A stretch of DNA of 64,000 nt from Rheum nobile. Lineage: Eukaryota > Streptophyta > Magnoliopsida > Caryophyllales > Polygonaceae. Shown one piece after another: positions 20,304 to 30,989 of this stretch; position 1 is the stretch's first letter; each line of letters opens with the position of its first letter. A program made the position numbers and the translations under genes. A model generated the notes under the pieces. The model saw nothing but the letters and a program-made list of their open reading frames with translations. It was not told where the DNA came from and ran no database searches. The DNA lies in assembly GCA_027886185.1 (NCBI GenBank), contig WOAB01000052.1, positions 1,116,001-1,180,000 of the forward strand. Direction: 5' to 3'.

Positions 20304-21143
20304 TTGAGAGGAGATAAGAGGATTGCTGTGAGAAGAGAAAGAGAGGTAGAAGATCAGAGAGATGGAGAGCTTGTGTGATCAACTCAGAGCAACTGAGCAC
20401 CTCTTTAAGGGCGTTGAAGATCTGGGATGGCCAAGAGCTGAGGTGACCGTTGAAGCAAATCCAGCCGTTGAGAAGATCAAGGCAAATCCGAAGCATTGAA
20501 GAGAGTTGCAGTTTTTGGAACGGCTAATTTAAATTCAAAATATGACCCATTCCGAGAAGAGGGAGGTCTGCCACTGATGAGACATGCCTTATCCCTGCCA
20601 ATATGCCATAAATAGCGTCTGGGAGAGCCAAGCGAGCCGTTGGAGAGACGCGATGTTCTGGTTCCTTTCTGGCGACATTTTCAGCAAGCTAGAGGAATGT
20701 ATGGGAACCTTTGGTGTAGGTGGGGACAAAGGAACCAAAAATAGTACGTTCCCATACAAGGAATCAGGGTAGACTATTTATCGCATTGCACAATAATTCT
20801 CAGAGAAGGTTTAGAGATGGATCATAGAGAATTAAATTGAGCAATGAGGCAAGGGTAGGTCTTAGTACACAATCATCATTTCAGCTTGTAATGTTGGGTT
20901 AGAAATATGATCAGATTGTGACTTTTGGGCCATCAAAGAAATTTGAACAATGAGGAGTTGAGAAATAATGATAATCAAAAGGAAACGAACTAGAAAAATT
21001 TATCTAAGCCTTTATAAGAAACCATTATGATAAGAAGGGTTTGTAGCAAAAGATATAACACAAGGACATCAAGACTCAACAAGTTAAATATCTTAAACTA
21101 GTCAATCAGGGGAACTCGGAAATAACTCTCAAAACTAAGGTCA
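20304..21143 (-). other. Spacer between RNase H end and the extra ORF in Copia C
   Basis: About 840 bases without a convincing frame. On the - strand it would hold the leader of the extra ORF, for instance for a subgenomic or spliced transcript. I see no clear promoter. Confidence 0.45.
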
Positions 21144-23448
21144 CTACTGAGTAATAGGAATCATTCCTAGTTCCAATCTGAGGTTCTCAAAAGGAACTCT
21201 ATTCAATGCCTTGGTGAATATATCTGCAATTTGATCTTCAGTTCTACAAAATTTCATAATGATGTTTCCCTTCTCAACATGATCTCTAAGAAAATGATGT
21301 CTAATGTCAATATGCTTGGTCCTAGTATGATACACATGATTCTTAGAAATGTTTATAGCACTAGTGTTGTCACAAAGGATAGTGAGAGGGCCATAAGACA
21401 TACCAAAGTCCGCGAGTTGTTGCTTTAGCCAGAGAAGTTGGGAACAACAAGAGGCAACTGCAATGTACTCGGATTCTGTGGTGGAGAGGGAGACTGAAAC
21501 TTGTTTCTTTGATCCCCATGACACAAGGCAAGGGCCTAGGAACTGTGCCATTCCAGAAGTGCTCTTTCTATCCACAAAATATCCAGCATAATCAGCATCA
21601 GTGAAACCCATGAGCTCAAAGGGACATTCTTTGGGGTACCAAATGCAGAGATCGTCAGTTCCCTTGAGATATCGAAGTATTCTCTTTACAGCAGCCAAGT
21701 GGGTTTCTCTCGGACAAGATTGGAACCTAGCACACAAGCCAACAACAAAGACAATGTCTGGTCGACTAGCGGTTAGGTACATGAGTGAGCCTATCATACC
21801 TCTATAGAGCTTCTCCTCCACTAGAGGACTCGAGTGGTCCTTATCCAGATGGGCAATGGTGGATATGGGAGTGGAGAGAGGCTTGCATGAATCCATTTTG
21901 AACTTCTTCAATAGTTCCCTGACATACTTCTGTTGGTGAATTTGTATGCCATCTTTCTTTTGAGTGATTTGTAATCCGAGGAAGAAGGTGAGTTCCCCAA
22001 TTAGACTCATTTCAAATTCACTGCTCATAAAGTTTTTGAACTTATCTACAAGGGACAGGTTAGTGGAACCAAAAATGATATCATCAACATAAATTTGAAC
22101 CACTAAGATGTTACCTTCTTCTTCTAGGATGAAGAGAGTCTTATCAATGACTCCACGCATGTAGCCATTTGAGAGTAGGAACTAGGCAAGACGATCATAC
22201 CAAGCTCTGGGAGCTTGCTTGAGGCCATAGAGTGCCTTGTCTAGAAAGTAGACATGATCTGGATGATCGTCGTCTTCAAAACCAGGTGGTTGCTTTACAT
22301 AGACTTCTTCTTGAAGAATTCCATTGAGGAAGGCCGTTTTTACATCCATTTGGAACAACTTGAACCCTTTGTGTGATGCAAAGGCAATCAACAATCTTAT
22401 TGCCTCAATCCTTGCCACTGGAGCATAAGTTTCATCATAGTCGATGCCTTCTTATTGATTGTATCCTTGAGCAACGAGTCTTGCTTTGTTCCTTATCATA
22501 GTTCCTGTATCATCTAGCTTATTTCTGAAAACCCATCTAGTTCCTATGATGTGTTTATCCTTGGGACGGGGAACTAGATGCCATACTTTGTTCCTTTCAA
22601 ACTGATGAAGCTCTTCTTGCATAGCTTGGATCCAGTCCGCATCCTTCAGTGCCTCACCTATGTTCTTTGGTTCCACAATAGACAGAAAGGCATTAAAAGC
22701 AAAGAAGGTTAGATGTTCATACCTGACTGGAGGCTTGACGACTCTTCTTTCTCTGTTGGGAGCCAGACCATTTGATGTGGAGACATTCTGAGTTGAGCAT
22801 TCAGCTTCCTTGTTAGGATCACCTTCTCCATTGAAGATCATGTGGGAAGATGAATCATTGAAGTCTCCACAGATGTTGTCGTCATGCTCATGGTTCCCAG
22901 AAATGGATTGTTGTTCATTATCCATGGGAACTGGTGGGGGAGCCATTGGAGGGTTCCGATCAGCAGGACAGGAACTGGGAGGAGTGACATCTTCATCTGG
23001 ATCTTCTTGAGATGACTTGGGAAATGGATCTTCAAAGGAACTGGTGGTGTTCTGCACAATCTTTCCAAGTGATTTTTCATTAAAAATAACATGAATACTT
23101 TCTTCTACCTTTTTAGTCCTTTTGTTGAAGACCTTGTATGCCTTACTGCCTGAGGCATAACCAATGAAGATTCCTTCATCACTTCTTGGGTCGAACTTGC
23201 CAAGATTGTCCTTCCCATTGTTGTGCACAAAGCATTTGCATCCGAACACCCTCAGATGTGAAATGTTGGGAACTCTTCCTCTTAGGAGTTCATAGGGAGT
23301 CTTCTCTGTGATTGGCCGAAGCATGGCTCGATTGATGATGTAGCAAGCTGTGTTGATTGCCTCAGCCCAGAATGATTGAGAGAGTCCACTTGAGATGAGC
23401 ATAGTTCGAGCCATGTCCTCTAAGGTTCTATTCTTCCTTTCCATGAAC
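21144..23448 (-). pseudogene. Copia C pol: integrase C-terminus, RT and RNase H
   Basis: One frame from about 23448 to 21144 with two nonsense codons: TAA at 22452-22454 (after LVAQGYNQ) and TAG at 22182-22184 (after YDRLA). It begins inside integrase just before VERKNRTLEDMAR-like sequence (MERKNRTLEDM), so the catalytic integrase core is absent. RT has LFQMDVKTAFLNG and QIYVDDIIFGS intact. RNase H has FTDADYAG, STTESEY and CDNTSAI, ending FTKALNRV and a final stop at 21144. RT and RNase H residues look intact apart from the stops. Without protease and integrase core the element would depend on other copies. Confidence 0.88.
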
Positions 23449-24093
23449 CTGAGTTCCCTGCTCAACTACACATGTGAAATTATTAGTAGCAAAGTGTTTG
23501 TCATCGTCAAAACTAGGAAAACTGAGGAAGGGAACCAGGTAGGGAACTAGAGTTCCCAAAAGTCCACTTCCTAACAATTTCCCCCTTTTTGATGATGACA
23601 AACATGTAGAACCTGGCATATCTAAAATAGGCATGAATGATATATGAGGAAAAGCATAACATAACTAGATGTAGAATAATCATTAGTGAATTGCATATTC
23701 CCCCTTAACATCAAACCGGGTTCCTTAATCCCCCCTTGACCACCGAGATGATTCCAACAATAGGACTTGGGAACTATAAGCAGTTGAGGTGACAAATTTC
23801 CTTATTTACCTCAGTTCCCCTTGAATCATTGACTTCTGATACTTGTAGTTCCATTGATATTATCATTGAGAACTAACGTCAACACCATGTGATCCTCCAT
23901 AATTTTCATTAGCATTTGGAGTTCCCTTCATTGTTTTCTGCTTCTTCATATAAATCTTTCTTTAACAAAGGATATATTTCCCTTGTTATTCCTTTGAAGT
24001 GAGATGAGCTAGATCAAAACTTCAATTCTGCATCCCAATCATCAATTTGCATCTTGTAGGGAACTAGGCATCTCACTTCAACCTGCAATACAA
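23449..24093 (-). other. Foreign non-coding insert with a second PPT and partial LTR inside Copia C
   Basis: In place of protease and integrase lies sequence that resembles the 3' end of a related element. At 23490-23574 it parallels the last part of the C LTR (CTGAGGAA-GGAAC, ending TTCCTAACA), followed by AATTTCCCCCTTTTTGATGATGAC, as at 18092-18120, and then a 3' UTR-like stretch to about 24090. It is diverged from C's own LTR, so it came from another family member, perhaps by template switching. Confidence 0.75.
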
Positions 24094-25287
24094 TTAAGAC
24101 TTACGCACCCAGACACGCTTGGCTTTTCTGGGTTTATGGTAATGAGAGTTCCTTTGCACCTGTAAGTTAGTTGAGTAATACACATGACCACTAATCTCAA
24201 CATCCAAGTTCCTTTTCCTATGACTTTCTTCAATTTGCCTTTGCTTATGAATACAATCATGAATATAATGATCATTTTTACCACAATGCCAACAAACATG
24301 ATTATACTTAACATGACCATATTTTCCTTTACCGGGACAGAAAGGTTTGTCATATTTCCTCTGCTGGAAGTCAATTCCCTTACCTCTAGTTCCCTGAGCT
24401 TGATTGACGTACATTTTATGAGCATTGTGTCCATCAAACCAGGTTTGTTTACCTTTAGGCTTCTTCTCAAGAACCTTTACCTTCTCTTCCAGGAACTGAT
24501 TTTTATCACGAGAAGTTTGAAGAGCGAAATTGAGAGTTTCATTTTTCTCAACCAGTTCCCTTCTTAGCTTCTCATTTTCAGCAGAGCATGAATCCTCAGA
24601 ATCTTCTTTTCCCGGATAACCAATACCATATCTTTGCTTAACAAAAATAGTTTGATTGACAGTTTTTTCATTGATAGAAGTAGTCAACATATCAAGCTTA
24701 TCTATGATCTCAACAAGCAAATCATTTTCTGGAGTAAGGGAACTCTGAAAATTCTTAGCATGCTTAAGTTCATTTTCAAGCACAACATAATTATCACATG
24801 AAATATGGGAAACACTAGACATGCTTGCAAAGTCTTTAAGATGTGCTAGTTCATTTTCAAGAGCAGTACAATTATCACATGAAACATGGGAAACGTTAGA
24901 CATGCTTGTAGAATCTTTAAGTTGTGCTAGTTCCTTTTCAAGAGCAGTACATGAATCACACTTTCTAGAGGAACTAGCAAACAATTTTTCAGTTTCATCA
25001 AGTTTCTTGCTCCAAACAGAATTTTCAGTAAATAAGCATGAAATTTCTTCTTCACATTCATCTAGTCTTTCCTGAAGGGAACTGTTCTCTTTTCCAAGTT
25101 TCCTAATAATTTTAATCAATTGCTTCTTATCACATTCAAGAAGAGATTTAGTAAAGTCAGAAGAGAATACCTCAGAGTCATCTGATTTCGTTGAGTCCTC
25201 CTTAACTATTAAACATCTTTCTTCTTTCTTTCGAATGTGAGGTTTGTTGATGGAAATTCCCAGCTCAAACTTGCTTGGTTGAGACAT
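24094..25287 (-). CDS. Copia C truncated Gag: coiled coil plus zinc knuckle
   Basis: The first true ATG is at 25287 (MSQPSKFELG); the open frame extends upstream but only with a TTG. The N-terminus is followed at once by Lys/Glu-rich helical sequence, so the UBN2-type gag core of about 200 residues is missing. The coiled coil holds a 29-residue repeat in about two and a half copies (C-D-x-C-TALEKELAQLKD, C-D-N-C-TALENELAHLKD). A CCHC knuckle CWHCGKNDHYIHDC lies near residue 335. The frame ends WVRKS, just where protease would begin. The protein could self-associate and bind RNA but probably not form a normal particle. Confidence 0.8.
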   Translation of the reverse strand: MSQPSKFELGISINKPHIRKKEERCLIVKEDSTKSDDSEVFSSDFTKSLLECDKKQLIKIIRKLGKENSSLQERLDECEEEISCLFTENSVWSKKLDETEKLFASSSRKCDSCTALEKELAQLKDSTSMSNVSHVSCDNCTALENELAHLKDFASMSSVSHISCDNYVVLENELKHAKNFQSSLTPENDLLVEIIDKLDMLTTSINEKTVNQTIFVKQRYGIGYPGKEDSEDSCSAENEKLRRELVEKNETLNFALQTSRDKNQFLEEKVKVLEKKPKGKQTWFDGHNAHKMYVNQAQGTRGKGIDFQQRKYDKPFCPGKGKYGHVKYNHVCWHCGKNDHYIHDCIHKQRQIEESHRKRNLDVEISGHVYYSTNLQVQRNSHYHKPRKAKRVWVRKS

Positions 25288-25322
25288 GATCTGCAAACTT
25301 AACAAAGATCTAGAGCTTTTCC

Positions 25323-25335
25323 TGCTCTGATACCA
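25323..25335 (-). other. Copia C primer-binding site, tRNA-iMet
   Basis: On the - strand TGGTATCAGAGCA lies two bases inside the 5' LTR, a perfect copia-type initiator-Met PBS. Confidence 0.9.
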
Positions 25336-25337
25336 AT

Positions 25338-26472
25338 TGTAGGATCGTGATTGTTAGATAAAAACTTAAGGAACTCAGAATAACGATTCTCAGTTCCTTT
25401 CGCAGCGGAAATAAACAATCAAGCAAAAGACAAGTTCCTTATAGTGGAAACCTTTGATTGCCAACTAGCAATCCAGGATAAAAACCACTACCTTTCTTTG
25501 AAAGGATTTCAAAGTCTACTTCTTGATTTCTTATCTCTTTTGGTTACAACTTATCCTAGGAACGAACACACAGTTCCTTTGCCTTACACACAGTTAGACA
25601 ATCCTAGATAACTTAACACAATCAATAATCAATCCAAGAAACAGACTTTCGCACCTAGGAACTATTACTTACAGTCACAGGAACTTAGCACTCAGCTCTT
25701 CTTCCTTGACTGGTTCCTTTTGATCTCGGTTTGCTTTGATGATCTTTGTTTGGAGGTTCACACTAGATATTTGCTAATGAGTATGAGTTCTTGTTTTGGT
25801 GCTTGAAGATAACCCTTGGGTTAGTCTTCCTTTTATAGAAGATTCTTCACAACTCGATCCTCTCTTGGTTCCCACGGATTGAGCTTGCCCTAGGATTGGT
25901 GGTTCTCCTTGATCCACGTTGTTCTTGGCATGTGCAAACAACCTAGGCAGCTCAGAATCTCTCTTGGTTGGTCAACTACCTCAGACGAGCCTTGTGGTGT
26001 CGTTGTCAAAACGCTTTCGTCCGAGGTTGAGTAAGCTGGCCGCTTGGGAACCGTCTGCTGGACAACGACGTCTTCATGTGCTGTCGCTTTCATCGTCTCT
26101 GTCCGAGGTAGAGGTTCTCTAGGCATCTTGTTCTTTAGCTCTTGGACCTTGGCAGACTTTTGGAAGCTTCGGACAAGTCGTTTTCGACACCTTTTGTCCG
26201 AGGTTGTGTGTTCCCAGATTTCTCGGGAATTGCAATGTCGCAAGCTCCATTTCTGGGCACACATGGGTTCCTCTGGATTCCTTCAGCTGTATTGTTCCTT
26301 TGGTTCCCTTGTTCTGTTTGGCTTTCCTGCCTTCGGTATATTCCTGTGGTTCCTTAAAACACATCTTTGAGATAAAACATTAGTATCATAATATTTGTCA
26401 TCTTCAGAAGTAGAGAAACTGAGGAAATGAACTCTCAGGGGAACCGAAGTTCCAGAGTTCCGTTTCCTAACA
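25338..26472 (-). repeat. Copia C 5' LTR
   Basis: 1135 bp, partner of 16965-18099. The TATA box on the - strand is the complement of 25829-25841 (CCTTTTATAGAAG). Its right edge CTAACA is followed by the duplicated GAAAC of Copia B RT. Confidence 0.93.
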
Positions 26473-27774
26473 GAAACCTTTAGCCCGGTTGCTAAGCCGT
26501 CTACCATTCGCCTCCTCCTTTCCTTAGCCGCAATGTCCAAGTGGTCGGTTCGACAGCTCGATGTACAAAATGCCTTCTTGCACGGGACCTTGACGGAAGA
26601 CGTCTTTGTCTCACAACCCCCAGGTTTCTCTAATTCCTCTTTTCCTTCATATATTTGCAAACTTAATCGTTCTCTTTATGGTCTAAAACAAGCCCCTCGG
26701 GCTTGGTTTTCTCGGTTGAGTGATTCTCTTATTACTATGGGTTTTCAATCATCTCGTGCTGACTCGTCACTTTTTACCTATCGCCAAGGGGACCATGTTG
26801 TGTTTGTTCTAGTGTACGTTGATGATCTACTTGTCTTCTCAAGCACAGAGGTTTTATCTTCATCCTTTGTCAAGGCGCTGTCGAAGCAGTTTCCGATCAA
26901 GGATCTGGGGAATCTTCATTACTTTTTGGGCATTGAAGTGCAGCGTACTGAGGCTGGGTTCTACCTCTCACAAACCAAGTACATTAAAGACCTTGTCCAG
27001 AGAGAAAACATGCAGAATTCCAAGGCTGTCTCAACACCTATGGCGACCAATTTTGTGTCCTGCCCCGATGCAACAACTGCCTTTGATGATCCTACTCTTT
27101 ATAGGAGTCTTGTTGGCGGGTTACAGTACCTAGCCTTCACGCGACCAGATATCTCTTTCGCTGTCAATCGGGTGTGCCAAGCTATGCAGTCTCCGAATGA
27201 CAAGCATTGGCAAGGGGTAAAAAGGATCTTGCGATATCTTAATGCAACAGCTACACATCGCCTCTTACTGTCCTCAGCTGTGAGCACCTCTCTTGCCGCC
27301 TTTTCCGACGCCGACTGGGCTGGTGATCCTCATGATCGGCGTTCGACGAGTGCATACTGCATCTTCCATGGGCAGAACCTTGTGTCTTGGATCTCCAAGA
27401 AACAGCCCACCGTAGCCTGCTCGTCGACTGAAGCGGAGTACCGCGCTGTTGCTCATGCCACTTGTGAGATCCTCGGATTGCAGTCCTTGCTTTATGAGCT
27501 CCAAATTCGCCTTCCAAACCCGCCAATCCTATGGTGTGATAACATTGGTGCCACCTATTTAGCAGTCAATCCAGTCCAACATCACCGCATTAAGCATCTT
27601 GGTCTGGACTACCATTTTGTCCGGGAACGCGTCAACAACAAATCACTTCAAGTGGCGTTCATCTCTTCCAAAGATCAAAAGGCGGACTTGCTCACAAAGC
27701 CCTTACCAACTGCTAGGTTCCTACAAATGCGATCCAAACTCGGACTCTGCCCAGCTCGAATCGAGGGGGAATAG
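26473..27774 (+). CDS. Copia B RT and RNase H, intact 3' part of pol
   Basis: Resumes in frame after element C (ETFSPVAKPSTIRLLL) and runs to TAG at 27772-27774. RT palm motifs RQLDVQNAFLHG and VLVYVDDLLVF are intact, with the GLKQAPRAWF region and ADSSLF. RNase H follows with FSDADWAGD, SSTEAEYRA, WCDNIGA and the terminal DLLTKPLP motif. The open frame covers about 430 codons without lesions, in contrast to the damaged gag and integrase parts of the same element. The stop overlaps the first bases of the 3' LTR. Confidence 0.93.
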   Translation, partial: ETFSPVAKPSTIRLLLSLAAMSKWSVRQLDVQNAFLHGTLTEDVFVSQPPGFSNSSFPSYICKLNRSLYGLKQAPRAWFSRLSDSLITMGFQSSRADSSLFTYRQGDHVVFVLVYVDDLLVFSSTEVLSSSFVKALSKQFPIKDLGNLHYFLGIEVQRTEAGFYLSQTKYIKDLVQRENMQNSKAVSTPMATNFVSCPDATTAFDDPTLYRSLVGGLQYLAFTRPDISFAVNRVCQAMQSPNDKHWQGVKRILRYLNATATHRLLLSSAVSTSLAAFSDADWAGDPHDRRSTSAYCIFHGQNLVSWISKKQPTVACSSTEAEYRAVAHATCEILGLQSLLYELQIRLPNPPILWCDNIGATYLAVNPVQHHRIKHLGLDYHFVRERVNNKSLQVAFISSKDQKADLLTKPLPTARFLQMRSKLGLCPARIEGE

Positions 27775-27928
27775 TAGGACATATTGTAATTAAGCAATGA
27801 TTCTAGAACCCTCTCTATATAGGACAGCTGTCCATTGTACTGCATTATATATATATATATCATGTAATGGCACCCTTGAATCAATGAGAAAGAATCTTTC
27901 CATTCCACTACTTCTCTGAATTCTATCA
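27772..27928 (+). repeat. Copia B 3' LTR
   Basis: 157 bp, preceded by the purine tract GAGGGGGAA (27762-27771). It has a single copy of the 34-bp TATA segment. Followed by CCGAG target duplication. Confidence 0.93.
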
Positions 27929-28603
27929 CCGAGCCTCTTCATTCTCACGTGCCTCTTTAACTCTCTCAGTCACAATACCTTCATAACAAAAAGAAAGGAC
28001 ATTATAATTTCCATGTTGCAACTTGCAAGGCTAAATTTATATTTCCTCAGTCTGATGTGCAAAAGATCAACACTTCATAAACTCCTAGCTTGCCAAAAAT
28101 CCATAATCGTATTATGCCTATGTTAAAATTGTGAGTTTAACTGAATGGAACTCACGACCATTAATTAGAACTCAAAATAGAGTATGTCAAGATAAAGGGA
28201 AACGACAAATTTAAGAGAAGAAAAATTCAAATTATTAGCCTTCAGCAAATGTATGCGAAACAAAATAACCTAATGGGAGCTTATCAGGAGAATGAATACC
28301 TGAAATTCCTTGGAAGTCAAATGATTTATATTCCCGCTGCACGTAAACACAACCAAGGCACTTGCTGTGGAGAATAAGGAATGACATGGTCAGACTTAAT
28401 AAAACCCACTACACTATAATACACAAAGACAAAGTGCATCATGAAGTCATGGATTACCAGGTCAAAGAGACACTTGAAAGGAGCAGTGAGGAAGCAAACA
28501 AGTGAATGGGGTTATACTACATAACTGTAGAAGGTAATAAATATTCATGCAACAACGAAGTAGAAAATACATTGAAAAAATATTTTACCTGGATAGGAAC
28601 CAT
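27929..28603 (-). pseudogene. Lysophospholipid acyltransferase (LPEAT1-like) gene fragment, two or three exons
   Basis: On the - strand, exon 28300-28364 reads KCLGCVYVQREYKSFDFQGIS between a TTCTCCACAG acceptor and a GTATTC donor. After an intron, exon 27978 to 27929 reads GIVTERVKEARENEEA; the two join in phase within a Gly codon. This matches what I recall of the LPEAT1/LPCAT acyltransferase family (KCLGCVYVQRE and V-x-ER-x-EA segments), enzymes that reacylate lysophospholipids at the ER. A third piece ending at 28589 is doubtful. Copia B interrupts the second exon at CCGAG. Past the insertion (13862 downward) the expected FPEGTT motif is not found and a stop follows, so the gene was already broken or is only a fragment. 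Confidence 0.6.
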
Positions 28604-28793
28604 CATCAAACAAGCAAAGACACAAAATTTGGTCAATTTGAAATAAATAAACAACAATCACAATACAATAACATTTTTATCCTTGGAATCCAAGCTATCA
28701 TGCTGTGCAAATAATTGTATAATATACATATGCATTGCCAAATAACAGGCTTTAAGATTAAAAGCTTTACAAACAAAACTCACAGAGCGAAAC
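27979..28793. other. Host remnant: introns and flank of the LPEAT1-like fragment
   Basis: AT-rich unique sequence holding the intron 27979-28299 and the region upstream of the exons. Besides the exons described I see no gene. It ends where homology to the tandem array LTR begins, near 28794. Confidence 0.5.
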
Positions 28794-29288
28794 ACGCAGA
28801 ATATAAATACTTAGCAAAACCTAATTTCTAAAGATAACGATAACGATCTTCTAAAAGGAAAATAAATAAAATATCTCAGACGAAAATCCAATCTCCGCGC
28901 CTAGCATGGACCCGCGACCGCGGTTTTGTTCTTCGCCGAACATCTGCTTCTGCTGTCAATCCGCGACCGCGGAAAATTTTCCGCGTCTGCGGTTTTCAAT
29001 CTGTTGCTCTCATGCGGCTCTCTCCTGTCGCGGCACTCCTTGCGGGTCTCTGACTTGCAAAACCGCGCCCGCGGTTTGGCCTTCTGCGCATCCTAACGAA
29101 CTCTTCCTAAGTCGCGGCTTGCTCCATTCCTTCACAATTTTTCTACTCCAATACTTCACTAAAACCATCACTTTCTCCACTTCTTCTCTACTACTCCATT
29201 ATCCTAAATTGTCTTCTAAACCCACACAAATGGTACCTAAAATCCTAGTAACAACTCCTATTTACGCACTACAAAGTAGAGCGTATCA
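28794..29288 (-). repeat. Array LTR L0, truncated
   Basis: Corresponds to the last roughly 495 bp of L1 (from ACTTAGCAAAAC onward). The part with the poly(G) tract is missing. The left breakpoint is next to the LPEAT1-like fragment. CG-rich palindromes such as CCGCGACCGCGG occur at 28911-28970. Confidence 0.85.
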
Positions 29289-30076
29289 AATTCCCCCATG
29301 CTTAGACCTTGCTCATCTTCGAGTGAGCTAATGGAAACCTACTACTCCATTGAAATACCCAAGGTCTCAAGAAGCACAACAAAACAATCTCCACTAAGAA
29401 CTGTACCTACCCATGAATCTCCATAGTACCAACACTGCAACACAACACACCAGCTTCAAGGAAAGCAGAGTACTTCCCTAAAGCTTAACCCAAACACCAT
29501 AGAGTGAAAGTAACCATCTAACCTAGCTCCTGTCTATCTCCCAGTGTGACCTACCCGAATCCTCCTTATAACTCCACACCTATGTCACCACGCCAGAAAA
29601 AATGAGGAATCCTAATAATCACTCTTTTCTTTCCACTCATTTTGCCTAGGCGCCCTTTCGGGTTTTCACGTAGCCACTCATTTCATTTTTCATAGATGGG
29701 CTCACCATTCCTTACATCACTCTACAACCTCTTATTACCCCAGCCTAATGCTGGTCCGGGCTACCTGCTTGTTGCCTAAGCCGCCCTTTCGGGATTTTAG
29801 CTTAGCCCAGGATTTTCTTTTATTTATTTATTTATTTTTTGTTTTTATATATATAGACAGCAAGTACAAATCCCTTCCCCATGCTTAAATATTGCATTGT
29901 CCTCAATGTAATGAAAGACAAAAATGATACTCGGGGTGAAACAAAGATACCCACTAGCGATGCCGAGGTGGTTTGCGTCTCGGATGTCGTGGCTGGCGTG
30001 GCGGTGGAAAGTCATGGAGACAAGAGTCTCTGGTGTAATGGCGGGAGGCAATGAAATTAAGCCCATTGGTTATCGG
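29289..30076 (-). repeat. Array internal region I0, PPT-side part
   Basis: Begins with the PPT (AATTCCCCCATGC on +). Contains the C-rich spacer with the paired CGCCCTTTCGGG motifs (29650-29800), an AT-rich run, and the last 40 codons of the small ORF (29954-30076). Cut at ATCGG (30072-30076) by element D; continues at 38086. Confidence 0.88.
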
Positions 30077-30989
30077 TGATATGTCCTTGCCTCCGATGAC
30101 AAGCCTTTGGGATCTAGTCCTGGTTGGGAAGTCACGCAGCGAACTCGTCTCGTTGATGGGGAGGTCGCGAACGGAAGAACACGATGATTGTTGGTGATGG
30201 AAGTGATGGTGATCACGGTGGTGACGCGGTGGAAGCGATTGATGGAAAGATGATAGCGGTGGCGGAAGCGATTTGATGAAGGGATATAAGACTTGAAAGA
30301 ACAAGTCTTTGGGTGTCGTAGAGTCGACTGCGGGTGAAGGAGATGCGAAGATAGATTGGCTTGAGAAGATCAAGCAGTTTGTCATAGCGTCGGCGGCGGA
30401 GAGAATGGGGATGAGAGGGATATGGGTGACGTCCGATCAAGGGAAGGAGGAATTAACACTCGACTTGAAACCTTGAACTTTAACTTGAATGTGAGAAATA
30501 ACAATAACAAAGTGGGTATAAATAGGGAGAGGTGAGACGTCGGATGGGCCGAGTCGACCCTCATGGGCTAGCCCATGCAAGCATGCAAAAGGCACAAACC
30601 CTAAAAGATAGAATGACTGAAAGGAAACTATATAAAACGCTGTAAATAAGGAAACTATCTAAAGCAGACTGGAAATACCAAATATAGATAATGTCTCAAA
30701 AAGAACGCGTGAAACTCATGAACGCGTTGAAGGCTTTGACGTGATCATCACGTGAGACGATGAAGTGTCACAGTCTTCAGAAGAACGCGTTCTTTCACTC
30801 TCGATGGTGGCGAGGACGACGAGTCTTGGATTGTCGTCTGGGCTTCCTTGGCTGGTGACGGTGCATGCGATGAGAGATGCGATGGCGGCGGCGATGGCCT
30901 TGGATCTAGACCTTGTCAGTGGACCTTCTGAGCGTAGGTTCATGGCTTCTTCCTCGTCTTGGGCCGTCATGGGAGGCAGGGTCACATCA
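30077..30989 (-). repeat. Element D 3' LTR, partly coding
   Basis: 913 bp. Its first 274 bases in the element's orientation (30989 to 30716) encode the C-terminus of pol, ending SSHVMITSKPSTRS. Paired with 37166-38080. Confidence 0.92.

Larger units (their letters stand above)
16965..26472 (-). mobile_element. Copia element C, internally deleted and chimeric, long LTRs
   Basis: Two 1135-bp LTRs (16965-18099, 25338-26472) with TGTAGG start and CTAACA end, about 15 differences (1.3 percent). The target duplication GAAAC is perfect (16960-16964, 26473-26477) and the Copia B RT frame rejoins across it. On the - strand: PBS, gag C-terminal part, 0.63 kb of foreign non-coding sequence, integrase C-terminus, RT, RNase H, a 534-aa ORF, PPT. 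Protease and most of integrase are missing, so it is non-autonomous. Long LTRs, extra 3' ORF and the PPT context suggest a SIRE/Tork-like copia; that is inference. Confidence 0.93.
13868..27928 (+). mobile_element. Copia element B (Ty1/copia, short LTRs) split by Copia element C
   Basis: The LTRs at 13868-14058 and 27772-27928 are flanked by perfect 5-bp duplications CCGAG (13863-13867, 27929-27933). They begin TAGTAGG and end TATCA; the TA start is present in both. An initiator-Met-type PBS follows the 5' LTR and a GAGGGGGAA tract precedes the 3' LTR. gag-pol is interrupted at 16964 by element C. LTRs differ at 2 positions of 157, plus a 34-bp duplication in the 5' copy, so B is young; C is younger still because it sits inside B. 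Confidence 0.93.

Noticed and set aside
16965..26472. Open frames shared at 17517-17991 and 25890-26364
   Set aside because: They are the two LTR copies of Copia C read in several frames, repeated because the LTRs are nearly identical.
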